DNA from: Erythrobacter sp. SDW2 | GTDB taxonomy: Bacteria > Pseudomonadota > Alphaproteobacteria > Sphingomonadales > Sphingomonadaceae | Length of the DNA: 64,000 nucleotides | Direction: 5' to 3' | NCBI RefSeq assembly: GCF_021431965.1 | Contig: NZ_CP090370.1 | Location: 992,001-1,056,000, forward strand | Shown here: positions 8,290 to 16,337 of the stretch, piece by piece | Layout of the letters: each line of letters begins with the position of its first letter | Position numbering within the stretch: the first letter of the stretch is position 1 | Made by a program: the position numbers and the translations under genes | Notes under the pieces: model-generated | Databases searched by the model: none | What the model saw: the letters and a program-made list of their open reading frames with translations, nothing else | What the model was told of the DNA's origin: nothing

Positions 8290-8729
8290 TGATAGCGATG
8301 ATCCGAACCCTTGCCATCGCGAGCGCCGTCATGCTCACCGCCTGCCATCAAGGGGCCGAGGACGGCACTGTTCCCGGCACGTCGCCGCAGGGCTTCACTG
8401 GAATTGCACCGGATGAGATTATCACCTTCACCGGTACGGAGCCTTTCTGGGGCGGCAACATCGCAGGCGACAAGCTGACCTACTCCACGCCGGAAGACAT
8501 CGGAGGAACGGTCATCCAGGTCGAGCGCTTCACGGGGCAGGGCGGGCTCGGCTTTGCCGGCACGCTCGACGGCAAGGAGTTCGACATGCTTATCACTCCA
8601 GGCGAATGCTCGGATGGCATGAGTGACCGGATCTATCCCTACGTCGCGACGCTCAAACTGGGCGACGAACTGCGCGAAGGCTGCGCGCATACGGACAAGC
8701 AGACGTTCAGCGGGCCGGAAAAGCCCTGA
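8286..8729 (+). CDS. COG3650-type lipoprotein
   Basis: 147 residues. The N-terminus is a lipoprotein signal with lipobox VMLTAC, cleaved before the Cys at about residue 20. The mature part begins with ITFTGTEPFWGGNI, typical of the COG3650 family of envelope proteins, which have no assigned reaction. Two ATGs are possible at 8286 and 8289; the first forms an ATGA overlap with the upstream GFA gene. It is the last gene of the operon that begins at 6615. Confidence 0.75.
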   Translation: MMIAMIRTLAIASAVMLTACHQGAEDGTVPGTSPQGFTGIAPDEIITFTGTEPFWGGNIAGDKLTYSTPEDIGGTVIQVERFTGQGGLGFAGTLDGKEFDMLITPGECSDGMSDRIYPYVATLKLGDELREGCAHTDKQTFSGPEKP

Positions 8730-8872
8730 TCCCGCGGCCTGCGACTTTCGGTTCGCCGCAAATCCCGGAACCTGCCTTCGGATCGGCGCGTTAAGGCGTT
8801 GGATGGCGTTTGCGCCCTCCGGCTTGGGGAGGGACGCCCTCAAGATACGACTTCCGAAAGGATACCCCCGAC

Positions 8873-9463
8873 ATGAAGACTCCAATCAAGCCTGTCTCGA
8901 TGACATTGTTCGCCGCCGCCAGCGCATTTGCGCTCGCCGCCTGCAGCGAACCGGCACCAGATGTCGCGACGGACGACACCGCCATGGCCGAAGACACGGC
9001 CCCTGTTGCCGATGAACCGGGTACGGTCGTCGCAGTGGCGCAGGGCAATCCCGATTTCTCGACGCTGGTGACTGCCGTGAACGCAGCCGAACTGGGCGAA
9101 ACCCTGTCTGGGTCCGGCCCCTTCACCGTCTTCGCCCCGAACAATGCGGCTTTCGCCAAGCTTCCGGCAGGCACTTTGGAGACCCTCACCGCGCCAGAAG
9201 GCAAGGAACAGCTAACCGGCATTCTGACCTACCACGTTGTCCCCGGCCTGACCGATGCGGCGACACTGACCAAGGCGATTGCCGACAACGGCGGCACTTA
9301 CGAGCTTACCACCGTGAATGGTGCCAAGCTGACCGCCGCGCTCGATGGTGACAAGGTTGTCCTGACCGACGCCAACGGCGGCAAGTCGACGGTGACCGCG
9401 ACCGATGTGGCGGCGTCGAACGGTGTCATCCATGTCATCGACACGGTCGTTATGCCGGGCTGA
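8873..9463 (+). CDS. Fasciclin-domain lipoprotein
   Basis: 196 residues. A signal peptide ends in the lipobox FALAAC. An acidic linker follows, then one fasciclin (FAS1) domain with its H1 motif (GPFTVFAPNNAAFAKLP) and H2-like motif (SNGVIHVIDTVVMPG). FAS1 lipoproteins are exported and usually act in adhesion or surface contacts. The start at 8873 is the only ATG immediately before the signal sequence. An intrinsic terminator follows the stop, so the gene is a single transcription unit or ends one. Confidence 0.88.
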   Translation: MKTPIKPVSMTLFAAASAFALAACSEPAPDVATDDTAMAEDTAPVADEPGTVVAVAQGNPDFSTLVTAVNAAELGETLSGSGPFTVFAPNNAAFAKLPAGTLETLTAPEGKEQLTGILTYHVVPGLTDAATLTKAIADNGGTYELTTVNGAKLTAALDGDKVVLTDANGGKSTVTATDVAASNGVIHVIDTVVMPG

Positions 9464-9491
9464 AGCCCATATTCATGACGATTCCTGACAA

Positions 9492-9518
9492 GGGCGCTCC
9501 GGGTGGGGCGCCCTTTTT
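9492..9518 (+). terminator. Rho-independent terminator after the fasciclin gene
   Basis: Bases 9492-9500 pair with 9505-9513 in a nine-base-pair GC-rich stem (GGGCGC against GCGCCC, extended by three further pairs) with a GGGT loop. A run of five T follows directly at 9514-9518. Confidence 0.9.
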
Positions 9519-9529
9519 GGTTCTGTACG

Positions 9530-9862
9530 TTATCGCACCCCGGCCCGTTCCAGCTCCGGCCCGAGCCGGCCTGTCAGCCACAGCGCCCACATGCGGAAAT
9601 CCGCCAACAGACTCCAGAGCGGATAGGTGAAGGTCGCAGGCCGGTTCTTCTCGACTCCGAAATGCGCGATCCAGGCGAAGAAGTAACCCGCCACCGGCAA
9701 CGCGACCAGCCACCACCAAGCCTGAGCGGCCAAGGCGTATCCCGCCAGCATTACCACCAGCGAGGTGCCGACATAATGCAGCGCTCGCGTCGTCGGCTTG
9801 CTGTGCTCGCGCAGATAAAATGGCCAGAACTCGGCGAAGCTGGTGTAGCGCGGTGCTGTCAT
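9530..9862 (-). CDS. DUF962/Mpo1-like membrane protein
   Basis: 110 residues matching the DUF962 family, which includes the yeast Fe(II)-dependent 2-hydroxy fatty acid dioxygenase Mpo1. The conserved His-containing segments are present (TTRALHYVGTSLV; FAWIAHFGVEKNRPATF) between two to three hydrophobic segments. A lipid alpha-oxidation role is known for Mpo1 but is only an analogy here. The gene ends shortly after the terminator of the convergent fasciclin gene and lies seven bases downstream of the S41 peptidase stop, on that gene's strand. Confidence 0.8.
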   Translation of the reverse strand: MTAPRYTSFAEFWPFYLREHSKPTTRALHYVGTSLVVMLAGYALAAQAWWWLVALPVAGYFFAWIAHFGVEKNRPATFTYPLWSLLADFRMWALWLTGRLGPELERAGVR

Positions 9863-9869
9863 CGCAACC

Positions 9870-11297
9870 TCAGAACAGTCCGGGGATCTCGTATTGCGCT
9901 GCAGTCGGCCGTTGCGGTTGCATGAGGATCTTGTCTGCCGAAACGCCGCGCGCCGACTGCACGCCCTGCTCGCCGCTTGACGAAATGGCGGTGCACGCTC
10001 TTCCGCCGAGGAAGTCCAGCGCTGCCTTCACCGAAGCCTCGTTGGGATCGCCAAGCTGGGTGAAGATATCGTCATCGGCGCGACATGTCCGGGTGTAAGC
10101 GGTGGCGAGGCCGGTGAAGTAATTGCTACCTCCTGCGCTGTTCTCGGTCTGGAAGGCCACGACACGCAGGCGATCGTCGCATGCGTCCCGGTCTCGGGCA
10201 ATCTGGCCGACTGGCTTGCCAAAGGTGTTGGAGCCGATCAAGGCGGTATTGTTGCCGAGATACGGGATGAAACTGTTGGCGACCAGCTCGCTGGCCGAGG
10301 CGGTGCTGCGGGTCCCGATGACGGCAATCTTGGTAGCGGCAATGGCTTGGGCCTGGGTTTCGAAATTCTTGGTTTCGTTGTTGCTGGAGAGCGACTGGCG
10401 GAAAGTGGTGCGGCTGAACACCTGTCCGACTTTGTCTGCCCCCAGCAGGTCACCAAGCAACTCTGCCACCGACACAAGTCCGCCGCCGTTGTAGCGGAAG
10501 TCGAGAATCACTTCGGTCACGCCCTGATTGCGCAATTGCAGCACTGCATCGCGCAGCTGCTGGCTGGCCGAATTGACGATAAAGGTGCGCAGATTGATGT
10601 AGCCGACCTTCTTGCCGCCATCGTCGAGGACCTTGACACCGTACCGATCAGACACGGGATCTAGCTCGTACTCGGCCTTGGCCACCGAGACATTGGTCGT
10701 CACGCCTGCGGCGCTGCGGATCGAGAAGCTGCGGCTCAGGCCGGCTGTGCTTGGCCCGAGCGCGTCAATCACCGCTTGCGGGCCGCCAGTCGACATCAGG
10801 TTTGAAACGCTCGCTCCATTAATGGCGAGGATTTCCGTGCCGCGATCGAAGCCTTGTGCGAAAGCAGGGGCATTCTCGTAAGCCTCGACCACGAACACGC
10901 GATTGTTGGTCGTGTCATAGGCCAGGCGGATGCCGAAGCCCGCGCTGGAACCGGAATTGATCAGCGCGTTTTCTTCCGCAATCGAGGTGATGTAGGTAAA
11001 AAACCTGTCACGCGATTGTGCCCGGGCCGGGGCGACCAGCGCATCGATATAGGACTGGACGTCGTTGTAGGCTGCCTTGTTGACCGTGGTGTCGACCAGC
11101 GTCGGGAACAGGTAGAATTCGTTGATCTGCGACAGCACCCAATCCTGCCGCGCCGACAGCGAGCACGTCCCGCCGCCACCGGTACCGCCGCCACCGCCGC
11201 CGATGGGGCCACCGCCGCCGCTCCCAGAGCCTCCGCCACCGCAGGCGACGAGCGACAAGGCGACAACGGATGAGACAATTGCGCGACCAATCGACAT
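9870..11297 (-). CDS. S41-family (tail-specific) serine protease lipoprotein
   Basis: 475 residues. A signal peptide ends in lipobox LSLVAC, followed by a Gly/Ser-rich tether. A PDZ-like region follows (AFAQGFDRGTEILAINGA), then the S41 catalytic core: VILDFRYNGGGLVSVAE, the Ser motif GTRSTASASELVANSF, and a Lys in NTFGKPVGQ. The ATG at 11297 is chosen because GGGGAA precedes it; a TTG 21 bases upstream is weaker. The enzyme should act on the periplasmic face of a membrane, degrading or processing envelope proteins. Confidence 0.85.
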   Translation of the reverse strand: MSIGRAIVSSVVALSLVACGGGGSGSGGGGPIGGGGGGTGGGGTCSLSARQDWVLSQINEFYLFPTLVDTTVNKAAYNDVQSYIDALVAPARAQSRDRFFTYITSIAEENALINSGSSAGFGIRLAYDTTNNRVFVVEAYENAPAFAQGFDRGTEILAINGASVSNLMSTGGPQAVIDALGPSTAGLSRSFSIRSAAGVTTNVSVAKAEYELDPVSDRYGVKVLDDGGKKVGYINLRTFIVNSASQQLRDAVLQLRNQGVTEVILDFRYNGGGLVSVAELLGDLLGADKVGQVFSRTTFRQSLSSNNETKNFETQAQAIAATKIAVIGTRSTASASELVANSFIPYLGNNTALIGSNTFGKPVGQIARDRDACDDRLRVVAFQTENSAGGSNYFTGLATAYTRTCRADDDIFTQLGDPNEASVKAALDFLGGRACTAISSSGEQGVQSARGVSADKILMQPQRPTAAQYEIPGLF

Positions 11298-11500
11298 GAA
11301 AACTGTTCCCCAAGACAAGGCGAGTGCCGCCCCCGTTCAGGGGCGAAAAGCAGGAATACTGCTGAACATCGGCTGAGCAAGGGGCATTTTGCCCCATATC
11401 CGGCCCGTTTCCCGGTGCTAGCTGTTGAAAAGTGACCGCCCGCTCCCTCGCCAAGCCCCTCCTTAGCGCCTAGCACCATGCCCCCAAGGAGAGGATTTTC

Positions 11501-12082
11501 ATGGCCGCATGGCTTTCCAGCGTTCTACCGGCAGGTTGCCCCGCGAATGGCGGGCTGGCCATCGCGCGCGTTGGGTCTGACAAGGTCATTGGGCGCGGCG
11601 GTCTCCAGCTGACAAGCCCGGCGTTTCGTGCCGGCGGTGAACTCGATCCCAGCTTCACGGCCGAGGAAGAGGACGCCGTCGCGCCGCCGCTCGAATGGAG
11701 CGCGCCGCCTCCGGGGACGCAGGAGCTGGTGGTGGTGGTCGAAGATGCCAGCACCGATGATCCCAAGTGCCACTGGCTCGTGTGGGGCCTCGCAGGCCAG
11801 CGCGGCAAGCTGCTCGAAGGCGAAGCCCCGCCGCGTGCCGGCAAGAACAGCCAGGGCAATTCCGAATGGCTGCTGCCGGCACTGCCGGAAGGCAGCGATC
11901 CGCACACCTATGTTTTCCAGCTTTTCGCGCTCGACCTGCCGCTTACATTGATGCCTGGTGCGACGCGCGAACAACTGCTTGGGGCAATGGACGGCCATGT
12001 CGTCGCCGCCGCTGTCCTTACTGCCACCTACCGGCCGTCGGAGGGGGACGACTGGGAAGAAGACGACGATGATTTTGAATAG
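11501..12082 (+). CDS. YbhB/YbcL-type PEBP-family protein
   Basis: 193 residues with phosphatidylethanolamine-binding-protein family motifs: APPLEWSAPPPGTQELVVVV, the D-x-D/CHW region (DDPKCHWLVWGL) and GKNSQGNSEW. Bacterial members are small cytoplasmic or periplasmic proteins of unclear ligand. No signal peptide is seen. The C-terminus is strongly acidic (EGDDWEEDDDDFE), unlike the usual family end. AGGAGAGG lies eleven bases upstream of the ATG. The SWIB gene follows after 20 bases. Confidence 0.82.
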   Translation: MAAWLSSVLPAGCPANGGLAIARVGSDKVIGRGGLQLTSPAFRAGGELDPSFTAEEEDAVAPPLEWSAPPPGTQELVVVVEDASTDDPKCHWLVWGLAGQRGKLLEGEAPPRAGKNSQGNSEWLLPALPEGSDPHTYVFQLFALDLPLTLMPGATREQLLGAMDGHVVAAAVLTATYRPSEGDDWEEDDDDFE

Positions 12083-12102
12083 CCCAAAGAAAGGAACTTA
12101 CC

Positions 12103-12345
12103 ATGGCTAACGCACTGCAAAAGCCGGTCACTCTGTCGGCAGATCTCGAAGCCGTCGTCGGCAAGGGTCCGATGACCCGCGCCCAGGTGACCTCGAAGGT
12201 CTGGGAATACATCAAGGCCAATGGCCTGCAGGACACCAAGGACAAGCGTCAGATCAATCCCGATGCGAAGCTTGGCGCGGTGATCGGCAAGGACCAGATC
12301 TCGATGTTCAAGATGACCGCTGCGGTTTCCAAGCACCTCAGCTAA
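12103..12345 (+). CDS. SWIB/MDM2-domain small protein
   Basis: 80 residues forming a single SWIB/MDM2 domain (TRAQVTSKVWEYIKANGLQD; KRQINPDAKLGAVIG; MFKMTAAVSKHL). Stand-alone bacterial SWIB proteins are linked to chromatin or topoisomerase-associated roles, mainly from chlamydial work; the function here is unknown. AAAGGA precedes the ATG. It is probably co-transcribed with the PEBP gene. Confidence 0.88.
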   Translation: MANALQKPVTLSADLEAVVGKGPMTRAQVTSKVWEYIKANGLQDTKDKRQINPDAKLGAVIGKDQISMFKMTAAVSKHLS

Positions 12346-12351
12346 GTCGGA

Positions 12352-12756
12352 CTAGTTTGTGGGGCGGGGGAAGGGCCAGTCGGTTGCTTCCCCCACCCAC
12401 AACGCCAGCCAGATTATGACAGGCTGCGCGAACATCCGGGGCACGTGATAAGCGAGCCCCAGCCCGCCATCTTCGCGCGCCATGTCGAGCGCGAAGTGGT
12501 GGACATTGGCCGGAAAGACACAAACGGCGTAGCCGGCAAGGCCAATCGCAGCTGCCCTTCGCAGGGAAGGCCAAAGGGGCTGGGCAAGCCCGATTGCACC
12601 GGCAATCTCGGCCACCCCGGTCCACAACACTACCTCTGCGTGCATCGGGACCCATGGCGGCATAATCGCAAGGAAGAACTCGGGCGAGCGCAGGTGCGCA
12701 ATTCCGGCTGCGAGGTAGAATATCGCCAGCAACCAGCGAAGACCGGTGCGGATCAT
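12352..12756 (-). CDS. DoxX-like four-helix membrane protein
   Basis: 134 residues with about four transmembrane segments (WLLAIFYLAAGIAHL; VVLWTGVAEIAGAIGLA; AAAIGLAGYAVCVFPANVHH; VIIWLALWVG), the pattern of DoxX/DUF417-like proteins. The ATG at 12756 overlaps the TGA of the cupin gene upstream in an ATGA junction, which decides the start over an ATG 15 bases earlier. It is the third gene of a DUF427-DUF985-DoxX operon. Confidence 0.75.
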   Translation of the reverse strand: MIRTGLRWLLAIFYLAAGIAHLRSPEFFLAIMPPWVPMHAEVVLWTGVAEIAGAIGLAQPLWPSLRRAAAIGLAGYAVCVFPANVHHFALDMAREDGGLGLAYHVPRMFAQPVIIWLALWVGEATDWPFPRPTN

Positions 12757-13190
12757 GCTCCTGGTCTCCATCCCGCTGCCGCCAGTTCGAACCCGGCAAA
12801 ATCGAAACCGGGCGCAACCACGCAGGACACCAGTACGTAGCCTGCCGGCCCTGCTGCCGGACGTGCAGCCTGCCACCAGTGTGGCGGGATGACTTGCTGG
12901 ACCATTTGCCCAGCCAATATATCGGCGCCCAGTGTGACGGTTTCGACTGGCCCTGCATCGGTCTTACAGAGCGACAGCTGCAGCGGGTCGCCGGCATGCC
13001 ATAACCAGATTTCGGCTGCATCGACCCTGTGCCAATGCGATGACTGTCCCGCTTCCAGCAGGAAGTGAATGGCCGTCGACCCTGCCCGCTCGCCGTCGGG
13101 CGCATGGGCGCGCCAGGTTTCGGCATACCACCCGCCTTCGGGGTGCGGCTGCAGCTTCAATCGCTCGATCAGGTCACTCGCAGTGCTCAC
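12753..13190 (-). CDS. DUF985 cupin-family protein
   Basis: 145 residues matching the cupin-5 (DUF985) family: LKLQPHPEGGWYAETWR, the metal-binding region SSHWHRVDAAEIWLWHAG, and a terminal APGFDFAGFELA. These are small metal-binding beta-barrel proteins, some resembling sugar epimerases. The GTG at 13190 overlaps the upstream DUF427 stop (GTGA), and its own stop overlaps the DoxX start, so all three genes are translationally coupled. Confidence 0.82.
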   Translation of the reverse strand: MSTASDLIERLKLQPHPEGGWYAETWRAHAPDGERAGSTAIHFLLEAGQSSHWHRVDAAEIWLWHAGDPLQLSLCKTDAGPVETVTLGADILAGQMVQQVIPPHWWQAARPAAGPAGYVLVSCVVAPGFDFAGFELAAAGWRPGA

Positions 13191-13477
13191 GCCTCGCTGA
13201 CCTCGACCCCTTTCCAGAAAGCGATCCGGCCCCGGATATCCTCGGCGGCGGGGGAGGGTTCGGGGTAATACCACGCAGCATCGCGATTGGTTTCACCGGC
13301 GACGGAGATGGAATGATAGTGCGCCTCGCCCTTCCAAGGGCAGCGGGTGGTGGTGGGGCTGTCTACAAGCACGGCCGGATCAACGTCGGCACGGGGGAAG
13401 TAGTGATTGCCTTCCACCACCACCGTGTCCTCGCTGCGGGCTATCCGGTGTCCGTTCCAGCGGGCTTCGATCGGCAT
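13187..13477 (-). CDS. DUF427-domain protein
   Basis: 96 residues matching DUF427: IARSEDTVVVEGNHYFPR, the signature TTRCPWKGEAHYHSI, and AAWYYPEPSPAAEDIRGRIA. The family is widespread and of unknown function. It heads the overlapping operon with the DUF985 and DoxX genes. AGGAGAAAG precedes the ATG. Confidence 0.85.
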   Translation of the reverse strand: MPIEARWNGHRIARSEDTVVVEGNHYFPRADVDPAVLVDSPTTTRCPWKGEAHYHSISVAGETNRDAAWYYPEPSPAAEDIRGRIAFWKGVEVSEA

Positions 13478-13568
13478 CTTCTTTCTCCTCCGGGTTGCGG
13501 TGCCTGGGCCTTGCGCAGCGGCGCGGGCGGGCTAGACCCTGCATAACCATTTGCCGGGGAGTTGTGCC

Positions 13569-14825
13569 ATGAAATCCGCCGCCTTGCTGCTGCCGCTGTT
13601 GTTCCTTGCTGCCCCGCTTGCGGCCGAGACGCCGGAAGAGATCGCAGCGGCTGCGCTGGAGGCGGCACCGGTGTGGGACGGTCACAACGACGTCCCGATC
13701 CAGCTGCGCGGGCGGTTCGGCAATGTCATCGAGGACTTCGACTTCGAGGACACGACCGACACCGGCCAGCCCGACGGTTCGCGCGTCATGCATACCGATC
13801 TGGCACGACTGGCCCAAGGCAAGGTCGGGGCGCAGTTCTGGTCGGTCTATGTCAGCGCTGCGCTCGACGAGCCGGAGGCGGTCCAGGCCACGATAGAGCA
13901 GATAGACGTAACGCTGCGCCTGATAGAGCGTTATCCGGACCGGCTAGAGCTGGCGCTTACCGCCGCTGATGTCGAGCGGGCCATGAAGACAGGCAAGATT
14001 GCCTCGCTCATGGGGATGGAGGGCGGCCATTCGATCGGGTCGAGCCTGGCGGTCCTGCGCCAAATGTATGCCATGGGCGCGCGCTATATGACGCTGACGC
14101 ATTCCAAGACGCTCAGCTGGGCTGACAGTGCCACGGACGAGCCGAAGAACGGCGGCCTGACCGAGTTCGGCAAGGACGTGGTGCGCGAAATGAACCGGAT
14201 CGGGATGCTGGTCGATTTGAGCCATGTCAGTGAAAAGGTGATGATGGACGCGCTCGATGTCGCTCGTGCTCCGGTGATCTTCAGCCATTCGGGTGCGCGG
14301 GCGATCAACGGCCATGCCCGCAATGTGCCTGACGCGGTGCTGGCGCGGTTGAAGGATAATGGCGGGATCGTAATGGTGGTCGGCCTGCCGGGTTTCCTCA
14401 ACGAGGGCGCGCGACAATGGAACGCTAATCGTGCAGCGGAAGAGGCACGGCTCAAGGCCCTGTGGCAGGGCCAGCCGGACGAGGTCGCGAGCCGACTCAA
14501 GGCATGGGATGATGCCAATCCGCTGCCCAAAGCCATTATCGCCGACTGGGCCGATCATATCGATCACGTCCGCAAGGTCGCGGGGATCGACGCCATCGGC
14601 ATCGGCGGTGACTATGACGGCATGCCCTCAGGCCCGGTCGGAGCAGAGGATGTTGCTGGCTACCCGGCACTCTTCGTCGAACTGGCACGACGCGGCTACT
14701 CGCAGGAAGACCTCGAGAAGATCGCCTCGCGCAACATGATGCGGGTCATGCGGGAAGCCGAGCGGGTGCGCGACGCGATGGCATCCGTGCCGCCTTACGA
14801 GAAACCGGTAGGCGAGCCGCGTTAG
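13569..14825 (+). CDS. Membrane/periplasmic dipeptidase (peptidase family M19)
   Basis: 418 residues. A signal peptide (LLLPLLFLAAPLAAE) targets it to the periplasm. Family M19 renal-dipeptidase-like metal ligands are visible: WDGHNDVP (HxD), MEGGHSIG (Glu), the HSKT region, PVIFSHSGARA and GIGGDYDGM. It should hydrolyse dipeptides with a binuclear zinc centre. The ATG at 13569 begins directly at the signal sequence; an upstream in-frame start at 13551 would place extra residues before it. Confidence 0.88.
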   Translation: MKSAALLLPLLFLAAPLAAETPEEIAAAALEAAPVWDGHNDVPIQLRGRFGNVIEDFDFEDTTDTGQPDGSRVMHTDLARLAQGKVGAQFWSVYVSAALDEPEAVQATIEQIDVTLRLIERYPDRLELALTAADVERAMKTGKIASLMGMEGGHSIGSSLAVLRQMYAMGARYMTLTHSKTLSWADSATDEPKNGGLTEFGKDVVREMNRIGMLVDLSHVSEKVMMDALDVARAPVIFSHSGARAINGHARNVPDAVLARLKDNGGIVMVVGLPGFLNEGARQWNANRAAEEARLKALWQGQPDEVASRLKAWDDANPLPKAIIADWADHIDHVRKVAGIDAIGIGGDYDGMPSGPVGAEDVAGYPALFVELARRGYSQEDLEKIASRNMMRVMREAERVRDAMASVPPYEKPVGEPR

Positions 14826-14985
14826 GCCGAACCGGCAGCAGACTGCGATCCGGTGAGGACGCTCCCCGAGCGGGCCTCGCTCACGTTCTCGTCGATGCTC
14901 GTCGATGCACTCCGGACGTGCAGCACCGGCTGGTCGACTGCAATGGCGGGCGCTTCCCGCCAGGGCTGAACCTAACCGGCTAGCC

Positions 14986-15300
14986 TTACTCCGCCGGAGC
15001 GACGGGCTGAGGCGGCGTGGTGACTGTTGGCGGCGTCGTATCGACGGGACCGCTGGGATCCACGACGTCCGTGGCACCGTCGTCCTCGTCTGGAGAGGCA
15101 GCCTCGATGCGGTCGCTCAGCGTCCCTTCGGACTCGACTTCGCCCTGCGTCAGGGCACCCGTTATCCACACCGCCGAGAGAGCGATGATAGTCAGGGTAA
15201 GGCTGATGCCGAGCACCCAGCGCATGGCCCCGGTCTTGACCGCGCCGGTTGCTTCGTCGTCCTCGATATGGATTGTGCCGTCGGGGTCCTGTGTGGACAT
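14986..15300 (-). CDS. Hypothetical single-span membrane protein
   Basis: 104 residues: an acidic N-terminus, one membrane segment (WVLGISLTLTIIALSAVWIT), and a Thr/Pro-rich periplasmic-type tail (PPTVTTPPQPVAPAE). No family is recognised. The ATG at 15300 is preceded by GGAGGGTAGC on the reading strand. It lies 68 bases upstream of dapD's end, on the same strand and running away from it. Confidence 0.55.
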   Translation of the reverse strand: MSTQDPDGTIHIEDDEATGAVKTGAMRWVLGISLTLTIIALSAVWITGALTQGEVESEGTLSDRIEAASPDEDDGATDVVDPSGPVDTTPPTVTTPPQPVAPAE

Positions 15301-15368
15301 GCTACCCTCCAATTATGCGATGAAACGTCCCTTGTGGATGTTCAACGCGGCTGGAGAATACAGGTTCC

Positions 15369-16187
15369 TCAGTCGCGGAGCAATTCGTTGATGCCGGTCT
15401 TCTCGCGCGTTTGCGCATCGACGGTTTTGACGATGACCGCGCAGGCAAGGCTCGGGCCACCGTTCTTGCCTGGGAGCGAGCCGGGGACCACCACCGAGTA
15501 GGGCGGGATATGCCCGTAGATGACCTCGCCGGTGTCACGATAGACGATCTTGGTCGACTGGGTGATGAAGACCCCCATCGCCACCACGCTGCCTTCGCCG
15601 ACGATCACCCCTTCGACCACTTCGGAGCGGGCACCGATGAAACAATTGTCGCCGATAATGGTCGGATTGGCCTGCAGCGGCTCCAGTACGCCGCCGATGC
15701 CCGCACCAGCCGAGATATGGCAATTGGCGCCAACTTGCGCGCAGCTGCCAACGCTGGCCCAGGTGTCGATCATGGTGCCGTCGCCAACATGCGCGCCGAT
15801 GTTCACGAAGCTGGGCATCAGCACGACGTTCCTGCCGATGTGGGCACCGCGTCGGACGATGGCACCGGGGACGACGCGGAAACCAGCCTCGCGGAAACGG
15901 GCATCGTCCCATCCGGCGAATTTGCTCGGCACCTTGTCGAAGGCAGGGGCACCAACGGCACCTTCGATCATGGCGTTCTCGCGCAGGCGAAACGAGAGCA
16001 GCACGGCCTTCTTGAGCCATTGGTTGACCTGCCAGCCGCCCTTTCCGTCGGGCTCGGCCACACGGGCAGTGCCATTGTCGATCATGGCGATGGCTGCCTC
16101 GACCGCTTCCGCTACGTCGCGGCTTTCGGGCGAAACGTCGGCACGGTTTTCCCACGCCTGTTCGATGGTGGTCTGGAGGTCGGTCAT
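15369..16187 (-). CDS. dapD: 2,3,4,5-tetrahydropyridine-2,6-dicarboxylate N-succinyltransferase
   Basis: 272 residues, full length for DapD. It transfers succinyl from succinyl-CoA to tetrahydrodipicolinate in lysine and meso-diaminopimelate synthesis, in the cytoplasm. An N-terminal helical domain is followed by a left-handed beta-helix of hexapeptide repeats ([60 protein letters not shown]). The ATG at 16187 matches the family start ([12 protein letters not shown]). The divergent subtilase gene begins 150 bases away. Confidence 0.95.
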   Translation of the reverse strand: MTDLQTTIEQAWENRADVSPESRDVAEAVEAAIAMIDNGTARVAEPDGKGGWQVNQWLKKAVLLSFRLRENAMIEGAVGAPAFDKVPSKFAGWDDARFREAGFRVVPGAIVRRGAHIGRNVVLMPSFVNIGAHVGDGTMIDTWASVGSCAQVGANCHISAGAGIGGVLEPLQANPTIIGDNCFIGARSEVVEGVIVGEGSVVAMGVFITQSTKIVYRDTGEVIYGHIPPYSVVVPGSLPGKNGGPSLACAVIVKTVDAQTREKTGINELLRD

Positions 16188-16337
16188 GGCTTGGCCCCAA
16201 GCTGGATGGAGGATTGGCCCGGCTGCTAGCGGGGCAACACAGGCAGGGCAAGCGGGCAGCACGGCAGAATTGCACTGGCGATTCATACCATCTTTAGGAT
16301 AGTCCTGCGAAAGGAGCCGCTTGCCGAGGGGTTGCAG

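Noticed and set aside
11122-11376. A Pro-rich 84-codon plus-strand frame at the start of the S41 gene
   Set aside because: It is the antisense of the Gly-rich lipoprotein tether of the S41 protease.
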